DNA from: DAOTWC01 sp048499435
GTDB lineage: Bacteria > Chloroflexota > Anaerolineae > Aggregatilineales > Phototrophicaceae
DNA: 64,000 nt
Assembly: GCA_048499435.1 (NCBI GenBank)
Contig: JASNZW010000009.1
Span: forward strand, 62,001-126,000
Direction: 5' to 3'
Notes under the pieces: model-generated
Seen by the model: only the letters and a program-made list of their open reading frames with translations
What the model was told of the DNA's origin: nothing
The model's database searches: none
Made by a program: the position numbers and the translations under genes
Part shown: piece by piece, positions 1 through 8,440 of the stretch
Position numbering within the stretch: position 1 is the stretch's first letter
Layout: every line of letters begins with the position of its first letter

Positions 1-978
1 AGCTACCGCACGTATCAGGACGTGGCCGCCGCCATCAGAACGATGGTGGTGCGCGGCGCGCCGGCGATCGGCGCGGCGGCGGGCTTCGGCATGGCGCTGG
101 CGGCGGCCACCAGCGCGGCGACCAGCGTTGAGGCGCTGCGCCGCGACCTGCAAACCGCCGGCGACGTGCTGGCCGCCTCACGCCCGACGGCGGTCAACCT
201 GTTCTGGGGCATCGAGCGCATGCGCAGGCGCGCCGCTGACCCGGCGCTGGACAGCGCGGACGCGCTGCGCGCCGCGCTGCTGGCCGAGGCGCAGCTTATC
301 GCCGACGAGGACATCGCCATCAACCAGCGCATGGGCGCGTTCGGGGCCGAGCTGGTCCCCGACCCAGCGACGATCATCCACCACTGCAACACCGGCAGCC
401 TGGCGACAGTCGGCTGGGGCACGGCGCTGGGCGTGGTGCGCTCCGCCTTTCAGCAGGGCAAGAAGCTGCGCGTCCTGGTGGACGAAACGCGGCCGCGGCT
501 GCAAGGGGCGCGCCTGACGGCCTGGGAACTCAACAACCTGGGCATCGACCACACGATCATCGTGGACGGGGCCAGCGGCCACTACATGCGCCGGCAGGGC
601 GTGGACCTGTGCCTGGTGGGGGCTGACCGCATCGCCGCCAACGGCGACGCCGCCAACAAGATCGGCACGTACAACCTGGCGCTGGCGGCGCGCGCGCACG
701 GCGTCCCGTTCTACGTCGTCGCGCCGTTCTCGACGATTGACCTGACGCTGGCGCACGGCGACCTGATCGAGATTGAGGAACGTGAACCGGAAGAAGTCAC
801 CGTGATCCAGGGGCAGCGCGTCGCCCCGGTGGGGTCGCCAGCGGGCAACCCGGCCTTCGACGTGACCCCGAATCACTACATCACCGCCATCATCACTGAG
901 ATGGGCGTGATCCGCCCGCCGTTTGTCGTCAACCTGGCGAAAATGGCGGCGCAGTATCAGGCGCCAGTCCCGGTGTGA
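1..978 (+). CDS. mtnA: Methylthioribose-1-phosphate isomerase, 5' end missing
   Basis: The enzyme isomerises 5-methylthioribose-1-phosphate to methylthioribulose-1-phosphate in the methionine salvage pathway, in the cytoplasm. The reading frame is open from base 1, so the start lies outside the window; 325 residues are visible and family members of about 345-350 suggest 20-30 are missing. Near the visible N-terminus is the family block TMVVRGAPAIGAAAGFG, then RPTAVNLFWGIERM, the catalytic-cysteine region HHCNTGSLATVGWGTALG, the ETRPRLQGARLTAWEL block, the catalytic-aspartate region GADRIAANGDAANKIGTY, and the C-terminal STIDLTLAHGDLIEIEER. The closest alternative, an eIF-2B alpha-like or ribose-1,5-bisphosphate isomerase, fits less well because all mtnA blocks are present. 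No other salvage gene lies nearby in the window. It faces the next gene convergently across a repeat block. Confidence 0.95.
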   Translation, partial: SYRTYQDVAAAIRTMVVRGAPAIGAAAGFGMALAAATSAATSVEALRRDLQTAGDVLAASRPTAVNLFWGIERMRRRAADPALDSADALRAALLAEAQLIADEDIAINQRMGAFGAELVPDPATIIHHCNTGSLATVGWGTALGVVRSAFQQGKKLRVLVDETRPRLQGARLTAWELNNLGIDHTIIVDGASGHYMRRQGVDLCLVGADRIAANGDAANKIGTYNLALAARAHGVPFYVVAPFSTIDLTLAHGDLIEIEEREPEEVTVIQGQRVAPVGSPAGNPAFDVTPNHYITAIITEMGVIRPPFVVNLAKMAAQYQAPVPV

Positions 979-1087
979 TGCCCCATTTCGCGCAGCCCCC
1001 GGTCGCGCCGCCCAGGCCCACACCGGGGGCTGCGCCGTGCCAGGGGGCGGCGTAAGGCCCGCGCAACCTCACCACGCGGCTACAGAA

Positions 1088-1276
1088 ACCTCACCCCTAA
1101 ATCCCCTCTCCATAGGAGAGGGGACTTGCGGCCGCGCGCTTGCTTGTCTCCCCCTCTCCCCATGGAGAGGGGGCCGGGGGGTGAGGTTGCGTGGGGCCGG
1201 GGGGTGAGGTTGCGTGGCCGGGGGGTGAGGTTGCGCATGGCCGGGGGGGCGCGGCTGCGCGGCCGGGGGGTGAGGT
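1088..1276. repeat. Palindromic intergenic repeat, one full unit plus half-units
   Basis: The full unit (1088-1187) begins ACCTCACCCC and ends GGGGTGAGGT, so its ends are inverted repeats. Inside are two hairpins, one with arms CCCCTCTCC/GGAGAGGGG and one with arms CCCCCTCTCC/GGAGAGGGGG, separated by a variable GC-rich spacer containing ACTTGC and GCTTGTCT. After it come four short half-units of the form GGCCGGGGGGTGAGGTTGCG. The block sits between convergent genes. Other blocks in this list are the same family unless stated. Confidence 0.9.
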
Positions 1277-1345
1277 CTCGTGGCCGCGCGCTGCGGCCCG
1301 CCCACCGCCAGCGAACAGCGCGTTGTCGCGCGGCACGGTGGTTTC

Positions 1346-3178
1346 CTAGTCGTCGTCTAACGACATGCTCTGCATAAACATATCCTGAAAACCGGCGTGC
1401 GTCGTCAGCTCGATATACTCGATCTGCGTGACCAGCTCAGCCACCCGCGCGCGCAGGCGGCGCGAGAGCAGCAGTTGGCGCGCGCCCATGCCCGCCGCGT
1501 TGCCCACCTGGCGGAACCGCGCCAGCGGCAGGCGCGGGAACATGCCGATGCGCACGGCGCTCTCGACGCTGATGTACGTGCCGAACGCCCCGGCGATGAT
1601 GAACTCGTCCACGTCGTCCGCCGCGATGCCCGCTGCCGCCAGCAGCAGCTCGACACCGGCGCGGACCGCGCCTTTCGCCAGTTGGATCTCGGCCACGTCG
1701 GCGCGCGTCACGACGACGGCGCGGCGGCTGGCGGCGGCGTCCGCCGGGGCCAGCACGAACGCCGGTTTGCCGTCCTCGGCGGGCTGCGCCAGCGGGTGGC
1801 CGGGGCGGAACGCGCCCCGGTGGTTGACCACGCCGCCGTCAGCCATCACCGCCACCGCGTCCAGGATGCCAGAGCCACAGATGCCGACCGGCGGCTGGCC
1901 GCCGATAGTCTGCACGCGCACCTGGCCGTCAATGATCTGCACGCGCTCGACCGCGCCGGGCGCGGCGCGCATCCCGTCGCGGATGTGCGCGCCCTCGAAA
2001 GCCGGGCCAGAGGCGCACGAGCAGCTTAAGCGCCGCCCGGCGTGCGTCAGCGTGACCTCGGTGTTGGTGCCGATATCAATGGCGACGGTCGTGCGCGGCG
2101 TGCGCCAGACGTCGGTCGCCAGCAGCATCGCCACGTGGTCCGCGCCGACATAGCCGGCGATGTTGGGCGGCAGGTAGACATACGCGCCGGGGGCCAGCCG
2201 CAGGCCCGCCGCCGCCGCGTCGAACGCCAGCGCGTCCCTGGTGACCGGGATGTACGGCGCTTCGCCAAGCTGTTTGACCGGCAGCCCGGCGAAGATGTGG
2301 TGCATGGCGGTGTTGCCCACCACCACCGCCTCGACGATCTGCCCCGGCTGCGCGCTGGCGGCGGCGCACAGCTCGTCCACCAGGGCGTTGAGCGTGGCGG
2401 CGACGCGCTGCTGGAGCAGGTCGCGCTCGTCTGGGTGGGTGTTGATGAACAGAATCCGGCTGATGACGTCCTCGCCGTAGGCGATCTGCGGGTTCATCGC
2501 GCCGGCTTTGGCGGCGATCTCGCCGCTGGCCAGGTCCACCAGGTAGGCGGCGACTTTGGTCGTGCCGATATCCACCGCCAGCCCCAGCAGCGGCGTGCCC
2601 GGCGGCAGCACGGCGACCACCTCACGCCCCTCGCGCACGGCCAGCCGCACCCGCCAGTTGTGGGCGCGCAGCGTCGGCGGAAGCTGTATCAGCGCGGCGT
2701 GGCGCAGCGTCAGCGGCCCGCCGCCGGCCTGCGCGACCGCCATCGCCAGGCGGAGCTGGTCGGGCCGCAGGTCATAGAGCGTGGGCGGGTCCAGCGCGAT
2801 ATCGAGCGCGGCGACAACCGGGTCGAAATCCAGCGCGGCGGCCTCGCCCTCGACCTGCAGGCGCTGCGGCGTGGTGAGCGATTCGGGCGGGATATCGACG
2901 CGCACGTCGCCCAGCACGCGCGCCTGGCAGGCCAGCCGCCAGCCCTGCGCCAGCTCAGCGGCGGAGAACCGGCTTTCCTCGACCGCGGTCGGCGGCGACA
3001 GGCGGCCTTTGACGGCGCGCACGCGGCAGGTGCCGCACAGGCCCGCGCCGCCGCACACCGACACGATCTCGACGCCGGCGCGCTGCGCGGTTTGCAGCAG
3101 GGTATCGCCGGGGCGCGCCTCGGCACGGCGGCCCACTGGCTCCAGGTCCACGATGAAGGGGTTGGCGGGGAGGGACAT
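1346..3178 (-). CDS. RACo-type ferredoxin/ASKHA protein (corrinoid protein reactivator family)
   Basis: Proteins of this family use ATP and a low-potential electron to return inactive Co(II) corrinoid proteins to the Co(I) state in methyl-transfer pathways. The 610 residues begin with a plant-type [2Fe-2S] ferredoxin domain whose ligands are visible at C42, C48, C51 (CGGAGLCGTC) and C84 (RLACQ). A linker follows, then an actin-like ASKHA ATPase: LAVDIGTTKVAAYLVD, GNTAMHHIFAG, VAIDIGTNTEVTL and AGAFGTYIS. Length and order match RACo and the DUF4445 family. No corrinoid protein or methyltransferase gene lies in the window, so the partner is unknown. The start at 3178 gives the ferredoxin strand directly after the first ten residues; the ribosome site upstream is weak. 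The family is clear but the substrate is not. Confidence 0.85.
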   Translation of the reverse strand: MSLPANPFIVDLEPVGRRAEARPGDTLLQTAQRAGVEIVSVCGGAGLCGTCRVRAVKGRLSPPTAVEESRFSAAELAQGWRLACQARVLGDVRVDIPPESLTTPQRLQVEGEAAALDFDPVVAALDIALDPPTLYDLRPDQLRLAMAVAQAGGGPLTLRHAALIQLPPTLRAHNWRVRLAVREGREVVAVLPPGTPLLGLAVDIGTTKVAAYLVDLASGEIAAKAGAMNPQIAYGEDVISRILFINTHPDERDLLQQRVAATLNALVDELCAAASAQPGQIVEAVVVGNTAMHHIFAGLPVKQLGEAPYIPVTRDALAFDAAAAGLRLAPGAYVYLPPNIAGYVGADHVAMLLATDVWRTPRTTVAIDIGTNTEVTLTHAGRRLSCSCASGPAFEGAHIRDGMRAAPGAVERVQIIDGQVRVQTIGGQPPVGICGSGILDAVAVMADGGVVNHRGAFRPGHPLAQPAEDGKPAFVLAPADAAASRRAVVVTRADVAEIQLAKGAVRAGVELLLAAAGIAADDVDEFIIAGAFGTYISVESAVRIGMFPRLPLARFRQVGNAAGMGARQLLLSRRLRARVAELVTQIEYIELTTHAGFQDMFMQSMSLDDD

Positions 3179-3286
3179 ACTCGCTTCTTCTACTGCGGCT
3201 CCAGCGCCGGAGTCTAAACCGGCGGCGGGGGGGTGTCAAGCAGGGGGGCGGGAAACCTCAGCGCGCGGCGGCAAGTCCCCCGCGCA

Positions 3287-3411
3287 ACCTCACCCCTAAA
3301 TCCCCTCTCCATAGGAGAGGGGACTTGCAACCGCGCGCCTTCTCCCCCTCTCCCCATGGAGAGGGGGCCGGGGGGTGAGGTTGCGCGCGGCGCGCGCAAC
3401 CTCACCCCCCC
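3287..3411. repeat. Palindromic intergenic repeat, one unit and a stub
   Basis: A 95-base unit (3287-3381) in the same orientation as the block at 1088, followed by an inverted stub ACCTCACCCC at 3399. Here it lies between divergent genes, just upstream of the small gene at 3486. Confidence 0.88.
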
Positions 3412-3485
3412 GCGAGTCGCGCCCTGGCCCGCGTCTGCGGTAAGCTTGAGCCAGGCTGCAAACCATACACGAAAGGAACACGCGC

Positions 3486-3908
3486 ATGGGCGAGCAGAAC
3501 GACGAGCTGATGGCGCTGCCCGCGCTGATCATCGGCGTCATGATGAAAGTGGACGGCCCCGGCTTCCTTAAAGGCTGGCGCGAGGCCACCGCCGGCCTTG
3601 ATTACTTCGGCGCGGCGCTGGAGCGCTTCAACGACAACGCCGCCGTGCTGCGCGTGCTGGCCTATATGGAGCAGGAACTGCCGGGCGATATCGGCCAGAT
3701 TGACTATGACGACGTGCTGGCGCGCGCCAGCCGCGTTGATCTGCTGCTGGCCGGCACGCCAGACGCTCCCGGCTACAAGCAGTTCATTTACGAACTGGCG
3801 GAATCCGTCGCGGCGGCCAGCGGGTCCGGCCTGTTCGGGCGCGGGCCGAAGGTGAGCGCGCGCGAGGCCGCCTTTCTGGCAGAGCTGCGGGCGTGTCTGC
3901 GCCTGTAG
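3486..3908 (+). CDS. Conserved-looking small protein of unknown function
   Basis: I do not recognise this 140-residue protein. It is predicted cytoplasmic, has no signal peptide or membrane segment, and appears mostly helical. A ribosome site (GAAAGGAA) lies nine bases before the ATG, and the codon pattern matches neighbouring genes. The segment from residue 20 to 45, with FLKGWREATAGLDYFGAALERF, and the C-terminal VSAREAAFLAELRACLRL read as amphipathic helices. The gene lies alone between a divergent RACo-type gene and a convergent GHMP kinase, with a repeat block directly upstream. A remote resemblance to small tellurite-resistance-like helical proteins is possible but I cannot support it. 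Confidence 0.65.
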   Translation: MGEQNDELMALPALIIGVMMKVDGPGFLKGWREATAGLDYFGAALERFNDNAAVLRVLAYMEQELPGDIGQIDYDDVLARASRVDLLLAGTPDAPGYKQFIYELAESVAAASGSGLFGRGPKVSAREAAFLAELRACLRL

Positions 3909-3915
3909 CGCGCCC

Positions 3916-4968
3916 CTAACTTTCCCAGACGCGCAGGCCCTGGCGGCTGAGATAGATCGGGATGTGCTGGAAGCGCGGGTTCTCCGCCGTCAGCGCGCGG
4001 ATCATGGCGCGCTTGGCGTGCGAGGTGTCGCCGCACAACAGCGTGATCGAGCCGCCCTCGCCGCCCGCGCCGTTGACCTTCCAGCCGAGCGCGCCGTGCG
4101 CCTGCGCGATCTCGATCACGCGGCGCGTGTCGGCGCTGATAAGGCCGGGATGCAGCGCGCCCTGGGCGTCGGTGTTGTCACGCATCGCGCGCCCCAGCGC
4201 CACGAAGTCGCCCGCGTAGAGCGCATCGCGCGAGCGCGGCGCGGTCTGCCGCAGCGCCTCGATCTGCCGGCTGTCCGGCCCGGCGTTCTCCAGCCCCTTA
4301 ATCACCATCTGGTGCACCTGCGATGAGTTGTGGCTGTTGCCCAGGTAGACCAGCAGCAGCCGCCGTTCCAGCTCCCACCAGATGGCGTTCGAGACCTGAA
4401 TCTGCGAGACCGACGCGCGCGGGTAGGCGTACATATCAATGTAATTGATGCCGCCGTAGGCCGAACACAACTGGTCCTGGATGCCGCACTGCAGGCCGAG
4501 CATCTGTGTTTCGATGCTCTGCGCCGCGTAAGCGACCTCGTGCGGCGTCAGGCGGCCCGGCGTCAGGCGGTCCAGCGCGCCGATGAGCGCCACCGCCACC
4601 GCCGCCGATGTGCCGGTGGAGGCCCCGGCGGGCGCTTCAGAGTAGATCGTCACCTGCATGGCGATGTCGTCCGGCACGCCCATATAGGCGATAGCGGCCT
4701 CGATCAGCGGGTGGCGGTCGTAGACCTGCGCGCCGGGCGCGATGGTGTAGCGCTCGCCGTAGTTCTCCGCGAAGATGGCGACGCGCTGGTCCTGCCCCTG
4801 GCCGGCGGGGTAGACCTCGATCTGCACCTCGGCGTAAGGGTACACGCCGATGTTGAAGATTTTGCCGCGCTCGGCGAACCAGGTGTCGGTCCAGCCGCCG
4901 TTGTCGCAGATGCGGATCGGCGCGGCGCTGTTGATGATGCGGGACGGTTTCTCACCAGTGGTGGTCAT
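3916..4968 (-). CDS. GHMP-family sugar kinase
   Basis: GHMP kinases phosphorylate small sugars, polyols or mevalonate-type substrates with ATP. The 350-residue protein has the family order: substrate-binding N-terminus SAAPIRICDNGGWTDTW (residues 14-30), the glycine/serine phosphate loop APAGASTGTSAAVAVAL (112-128), an aspartate-containing MLGLQCGIQDQLCSAYGG helix, and the C-terminal glycine-rich VNGAGGEGGSITLL. The N-terminal motif resembles heptose-7-phosphate and fucose kinase-like members rather than galactokinase or mevalonate kinase. I start at the ATG at 4968, where AGAGG lies about ten bases upstream; the longer frame to 5034 only adds residues translated from the repeat edge. The gene stands alone and converges on the unknown gene at 3486, seven bases away. 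The sugar substrate cannot be read from sequence. Confidence 0.85.
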   Translation of the reverse strand: MTTTGEKPSRIINSAAPIRICDNGGWTDTWFAERGKIFNIGVYPYAEVQIEVYPAGQGQDQRVAIFAENYGERYTIAPGAQVYDRHPLIEAAIAYMGVPDDIAMQVTIYSEAPAGASTGTSAAVAVALIGALDRLTPGRLTPHEVAYAAQSIETQMLGLQCGIQDQLCSAYGGINYIDMYAYPRASVSQIQVSNAIWWELERRLLLVYLGNSHNSSQVHQMVIKGLENAGPDSRQIEALRQTAPRSRDALYAGDFVALGRAMRDNTDAQGALHPGLISADTRRVIEIAQAHGALGWKVNGAGGEGGSITLLCGDTSHAKRAMIRALTAENPRFQHIPIYLSRQGLRVWES

Positions 4969-5037
4969 GCAGGCAGCCTCTTTTTTTGTGCGAGTATACC
5001 AGCGCTGCCCGCGCGGCCAAACCCCCGGCCCCACGCA

Positions 5038-5735
5038 ACCTCACCCCTAAACCCCCGACAAAACCTCACCCCCCGGCCCCGCGCGAAACCTCACCCCCCG
5101 GCCCACGCGCGAAACCTCACCCCCCGGCCCCCTCTCCATGGGGAGAGGGGGGGACAAGCAAGCGCGCGGCCGCAAGTCCCCTGCCAACCTCACCCCCCGG
5201 CCCCCTCTCCATGGGGAGAGGGGGAGACAAGCAAGCGCGCGGTCGCAAGTCCCCTCTCCTATGGAGAGGGGATTTAGGGGTGAGGTTACGTACCTCACCC
5301 CCCGGCCCCACGCAACCTCACCCTCCGACCCCCTCTCCATGGGGAGAGGGGGAGACAAGCAAGCGCGCGGCTGCAAGTCCCCTCTCCTATGGAGAGGGGA
5401 TTTAGGGGTGAGGTGCGAAACCTCACCCCCCGGCCGCGAAACCTCACCCCCCCCGGCCACGAAACCTCACCCCCCGGCCCACAGCAACCTCACCCCCCGG
5501 CCCCCTCTCCGTGGGGAGAGGGGGAGACAAGCAAGCGCGGCTGCAAGTCCCCTCTCCTATGGAGAGGGGATTTAGGGGTGAGGTGCGCAACCTCACCCCC
5601 CGGCCCCCTCTCCATGGGGAGAGGGGGAGAAAGGCAAGCGCGGCTGCAAGTCCCCTCTCCTATGGAGAGGGGATTTAGGGGTGAGGTTGCGCACCTCACC
5701 CCCCGGCCCCCTCTCCGTGGGGAGAGGGGGAGACA
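5038..5735. repeat. Long array of palindromic repeat units
   Basis: About 700 bases hold five hairpin-pair units, mostly in the orientation ACCTCACCCCCCGGCC to ATTTAGGGGTGAGGT, with several short half-units between them. Two hairpins have the centre CCATGGGGAG changed to CCGTGGGGAG. Every long open frame here is an artefact of the repeat. Confidence 0.9.
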
Positions 5736-5975
5736 ACCAGGCGCGCAAATCTCGGTAAACCGCGCACAGATAACCGCGGTTTGCCTATAAACGCAGGCGG
5801 TTTCGCGCGCGCGTTAAGGAAGTGTTTGCCCGGAATCTCAAAGCCCTGTATGCTAAATAGCAGCAGCCCTGCTGGCATATATGCGCATATTCACACCGAG
5901 CGCACACAGCAGACGTGCCGGGACGTCCGGCACACATCATTCTCACACCGCATTAGGGGGCGGAAAGGGCAGCTT
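5736..5975. other. Leader region of the multihaem cytochrome gene
   Basis: This 240-base gap after the repeat array holds an AT-richer stretch (5840-5900) with TATGCTAAAT and a small hairpin, arms AGCAG/CTGCT, at about 5858-5873. A good ribosome site, GGAAAGGG, sits at 5961-5968. An open frame extends upstream to 5781 but lacks a signal sequence and is not taken as coding. Confidence 0.4.
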
Positions 5976-8129
5976 ATGAAACTAACACGTTTGCTTTTGA
6001 TCGGAGGAGTCCTGCTGATGGCGGCCGGACTCGCGGTGGGGGTGGCCGCACAGGACGCGCCGCCTGACCCATTGGGGGAACCGCCGACGTTCCTGCGCGG
6101 CATCTACGATGCCTGGGCCGCCTCGCCGCACGCCGACAGCGAAGCCGAAGCCTTCAACCACTGGAACGAAGACGGTTTCGTTGAGGCGGACTGCGCGACC
6201 TGCCACTCCACGCCCGGCTATATGGACTTCCTGGGCGCTGACGGCTCCGAAGCGGGCGTGATCAACGCCGAGAAAACGCCGATAGGCACGGTGATCAACT
6301 GCGACGCCTGCCACAACCAGGCCGCCGCTAACCTGAGCGCCGTGACGTTCCCCTCCGGCGTGGAACTCACCGACGTGGGCAGCTCCGCCCGCTGCATGGT
6401 CTGCCACCAGGGCCGCAATTCCGGCCTGGACGTGGACGCCGCGCTGGCCAGCGCCGGCCTCACTGACGATCTCAACACCGTCAGCGCGGACCTGCGCTTC
6501 GTCAACATTCACTACTACCCGGCGGCGGCTTCGCTGTACGGCGGTGAGGTGAAGGGCGGCTACGAGTTCGCGGGCAAGGCCTACCAACTGCGCAACGAGC
6601 ACGTCGAAGGCTACCAGACGTGTGCTGACTGCCACAGCCCGCACACGCTGGAAGTGCGCGTGGCCGCCTGCGCTGACTGCCATGAGGATGTCGAGACGGT
6701 GGAAGACCTGCGCGACATCCGCATGCAGGGTTCGCTGGTGGACTACGACGGCGACGGCGACATCGACGAAGGCATCGCCGGCGAGCTGGAGACCCTCCAG
6801 GAAATGCTGTACGAGGCCATGCAGATGTACGCCGCCGACGTGGCGGGCACGCCCATCATCTACGACGGAGGGCGCTACCCCTACCTGTTCGCCGACGCCA
6901 ACGGCAACGGCACAATCGACGAGGGCGAGGGCGGCTACAACGCCTTTACCGGGCGGCTGCTCCAGGCGGCCTACAACCTCCAGATGTCGCACAAGGACCC
7001 TGGCAGCTACGCTCATAATCCCAAGTATTACATCGAGCTGCTGTACGACTCGATTGAAGCGCTCAACGCCGAGCTGGGCGGGGGCGTGGACCTGTCGCTG
7101 GCGCAGCGCGACGACCCCGGCCACTTCAACGCCACCGCCGATGCGTTCCGCCACTGGGACGCCGACGGCGAAGTGCCCGGCACGTGCGCGAAGTGCCACA
7201 CAGCGGGCGGCCTGCCGGTCTTCCTCAGGAACAACACCAACATCGCCGCCCCGCCGTCGAACTCGCTGACCTGCTCCACCTGCCACAGCGACGTGCGCGG
7301 CGAATTTGTCGTGTACGAGGTTGATGAGGTCGCCATGCCCAGCGGCGCGCGCGTGTCGTTTGGCGAGGCCGACCCCAACAATATGTGCCTTAACTGCCAC
7401 CAGGGGCGCGAGTCTACGGTGAGCGTGAACCGGGCCATCGCCCGCGCCGGCGTCGGCGACGACGAGGTGTCGGAGGCGCTCAACTTCAGCAGCCCGCACT
7501 ACTTCGCCGCCGGGGCTACCCTGTTCGGCGCGGAGGCGCAGGGCGCGTACCAGTTCGAGGGCCAGGACTACAACGGGCGCAATTACCACGCGCGCAATAT
7601 GGAGACCTGCACCGACTGCCACAACACGCACATGCTCATTGTGGAATACGACCTGTGCACCGACTGTCACGAAAACGTCGAGTCGCGCGAGGATATCTTC
7701 CTGATCCGCCTGGAAGAGGATGAGGATATCGAGCCGGTGGACTACGACGGTGATGGCGACGCGCTGGAGCCGATCCGCGATGAGATCATGACGCTGCACA
7801 CGGCGCTGTACGCTGAGATTCAGACTTACGCGGCGGACGTGCTGGGCGCGCCGGTGATCTACGCGGAAGCCTATCCGTACTGGTTCAACGACCTCAACGG
7901 CGACGGCGCGGCGGATCCTGACGAGGTTAACTACGGCAACCGTTTCGCTTCGTGGTCGCCCAACATGCTGCGGTCGGCCTACAACTACCAGTTCGTCGCC
8001 AAAGACCCCGGCGCGTTCGCGCACAACCCGGACTACATCCTGCAGGTGCTGTACGACAGCGTCGCGGCGCTGGGCGGCGACGACGCCACAGCGGCCTTCA
8101 CGCGCGCCCCGGTGCGCGACGAGGATTGA
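5976..8129 (+). CDS. Secreted decahaem c-type cytochrome with internal duplication
   Basis: The 717-residue protein is predicted to be exported and to carry ten covalent haems. A signal peptide (MKLTRLLLIGGVLLMAAGLA) begins at the ATG at 5976, which has the ribosome site GGAAAGGG. Ten CxxCH motifs are visible: CATCH, CDACH, CMVCH, CADCH and CADCH in the first half, CAKCH, CSTCH, CLNCH, CTDCH and CTDCH in the second. Each half follows the same order (AEAFNHW or ADAFRHW, haems 1-2, a CxxCHQGR haem, two closely spaced haems, then an acidic YDGDGD segment and NLQMSHKDPGSYAHNP or NYQFVAKDPGAFAHNP), so it is a tandem duplication. The DxDGDG segments could bind calcium. The likely role is electron transfer at the cell surface or in an extracytoplasmic complex. 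No partner oxidoreductase is adjacent, and an intrinsic terminator follows. Confidence 0.9.
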   Translation: MKLTRLLLIGGVLLMAAGLAVGVAAQDAPPDPLGEPPTFLRGIYDAWAASPHADSEAEAFNHWNEDGFVEADCATCHSTPGYMDFLGADGSEAGVINAEKTPIGTVINCDACHNQAAANLSAVTFPSGVELTDVGSSARCMVCHQGRNSGLDVDAALASAGLTDDLNTVSADLRFVNIHYYPAAASLYGGEVKGGYEFAGKAYQLRNEHVEGYQTCADCHSPHTLEVRVAACADCHEDVETVEDLRDIRMQGSLVDYDGDGDIDEGIAGELETLQEMLYEAMQMYAADVAGTPIIYDGGRYPYLFADANGNGTIDEGEGGYNAFTGRLLQAAYNLQMSHKDPGSYAHNPKYYIELLYDSIEALNAELGGGVDLSLAQRDDPGHFNATADAFRHWDADGEVPGTCAKCHTAGGLPVFLRNNTNIAAPPSNSLTCSTCHSDVRGEFVVYEVDEVAMPSGARVSFGEADPNNMCLNCHQGRESTVSVNRAIARAGVGDDEVSEALNFSSPHYFAAGATLFGAEAQGAYQFEGQDYNGRNYHARNMETCTDCHNTHMLIVEYDLCTDCHENVESREDIFLIRLEEDEDIEPVDYDGDGDALEPIRDEIMTLHTALYAEIQTYAADVLGAPVIYAEAYPYWFNDLNGDGAADPDEVNYGNRFASWSPNMLRSAYNYQFVAKDPGAFAHNPDYILQVLYDSVAALGGDDATAAFTRAPVRDED

Positions 8130-8176
8130 GCCAGCCATGGCACCCTGGCTCACAGACACCCATCTGTGACCGTCCA

Positions 8177-8208
8177 GAACGGCGCCGCGCAAACGGCGCC
8201 GTTCTTTT
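8177..8208 (+). terminator. Rho-independent terminator after the cytochrome gene
   Basis: GAACGGCGCCG (8177-8187) pairs with CGGCGCCGTTC (8194-8204) around a six-base loop, followed by TTTT at 8205-8208. It lies 47 bases after the stop codon. Confidence 0.85.
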
Positions 8209-8242
8209 GTTGCACAGCCGGGCGGCGCTAAAGGCTATAGAG

Positions 8243-8388
8243 ACCTCACCCCCTGGCCACGAGACCTCACCGCTAAATCCCCACAGAAACCTCACCCCCC
8301 GGCCCCCTCTCCGTGGGGAGAGGGGGAGACAAGCAAGCGCGCGGTCGCAAGTCCCCTCTCCTATGGAGAGGGGATTTAGGGGTGAGGT
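8243..8388. repeat. Palindromic repeat, one full unit with partial copies
   Basis: Two short ACCTCACC stubs lead into one full unit ending GGGGTGAGGT at 8388; a further stub CCTCACCCCCCCCGGCC lies at about 8416-8432, just before the end of the next gene. Confidence 0.88.
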
Positions 8389-8440
8389 TTCGTGGGCCGC
8401 GCGGCGCGGCCCACGCCTCACCCCCCCCGGCCGCCCCTCT

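Noticed and set aside
5038..5735. Short proteins with PPLHGERG, SPSPHGEGAGG and SPLSYGEGI patterns
   Set aside because: They are translations of the palindromic repeat in various frames and occur identically in every array; not genes.
5982..8192. 736-residue open frame opposite the multihaem cytochrome
   Set aside because: It is the complement of a GC-rich gene with ten haem motifs; its translation is rich in Arg, Val and His without any domain, and the true gene has a signal peptide and ribosome site.
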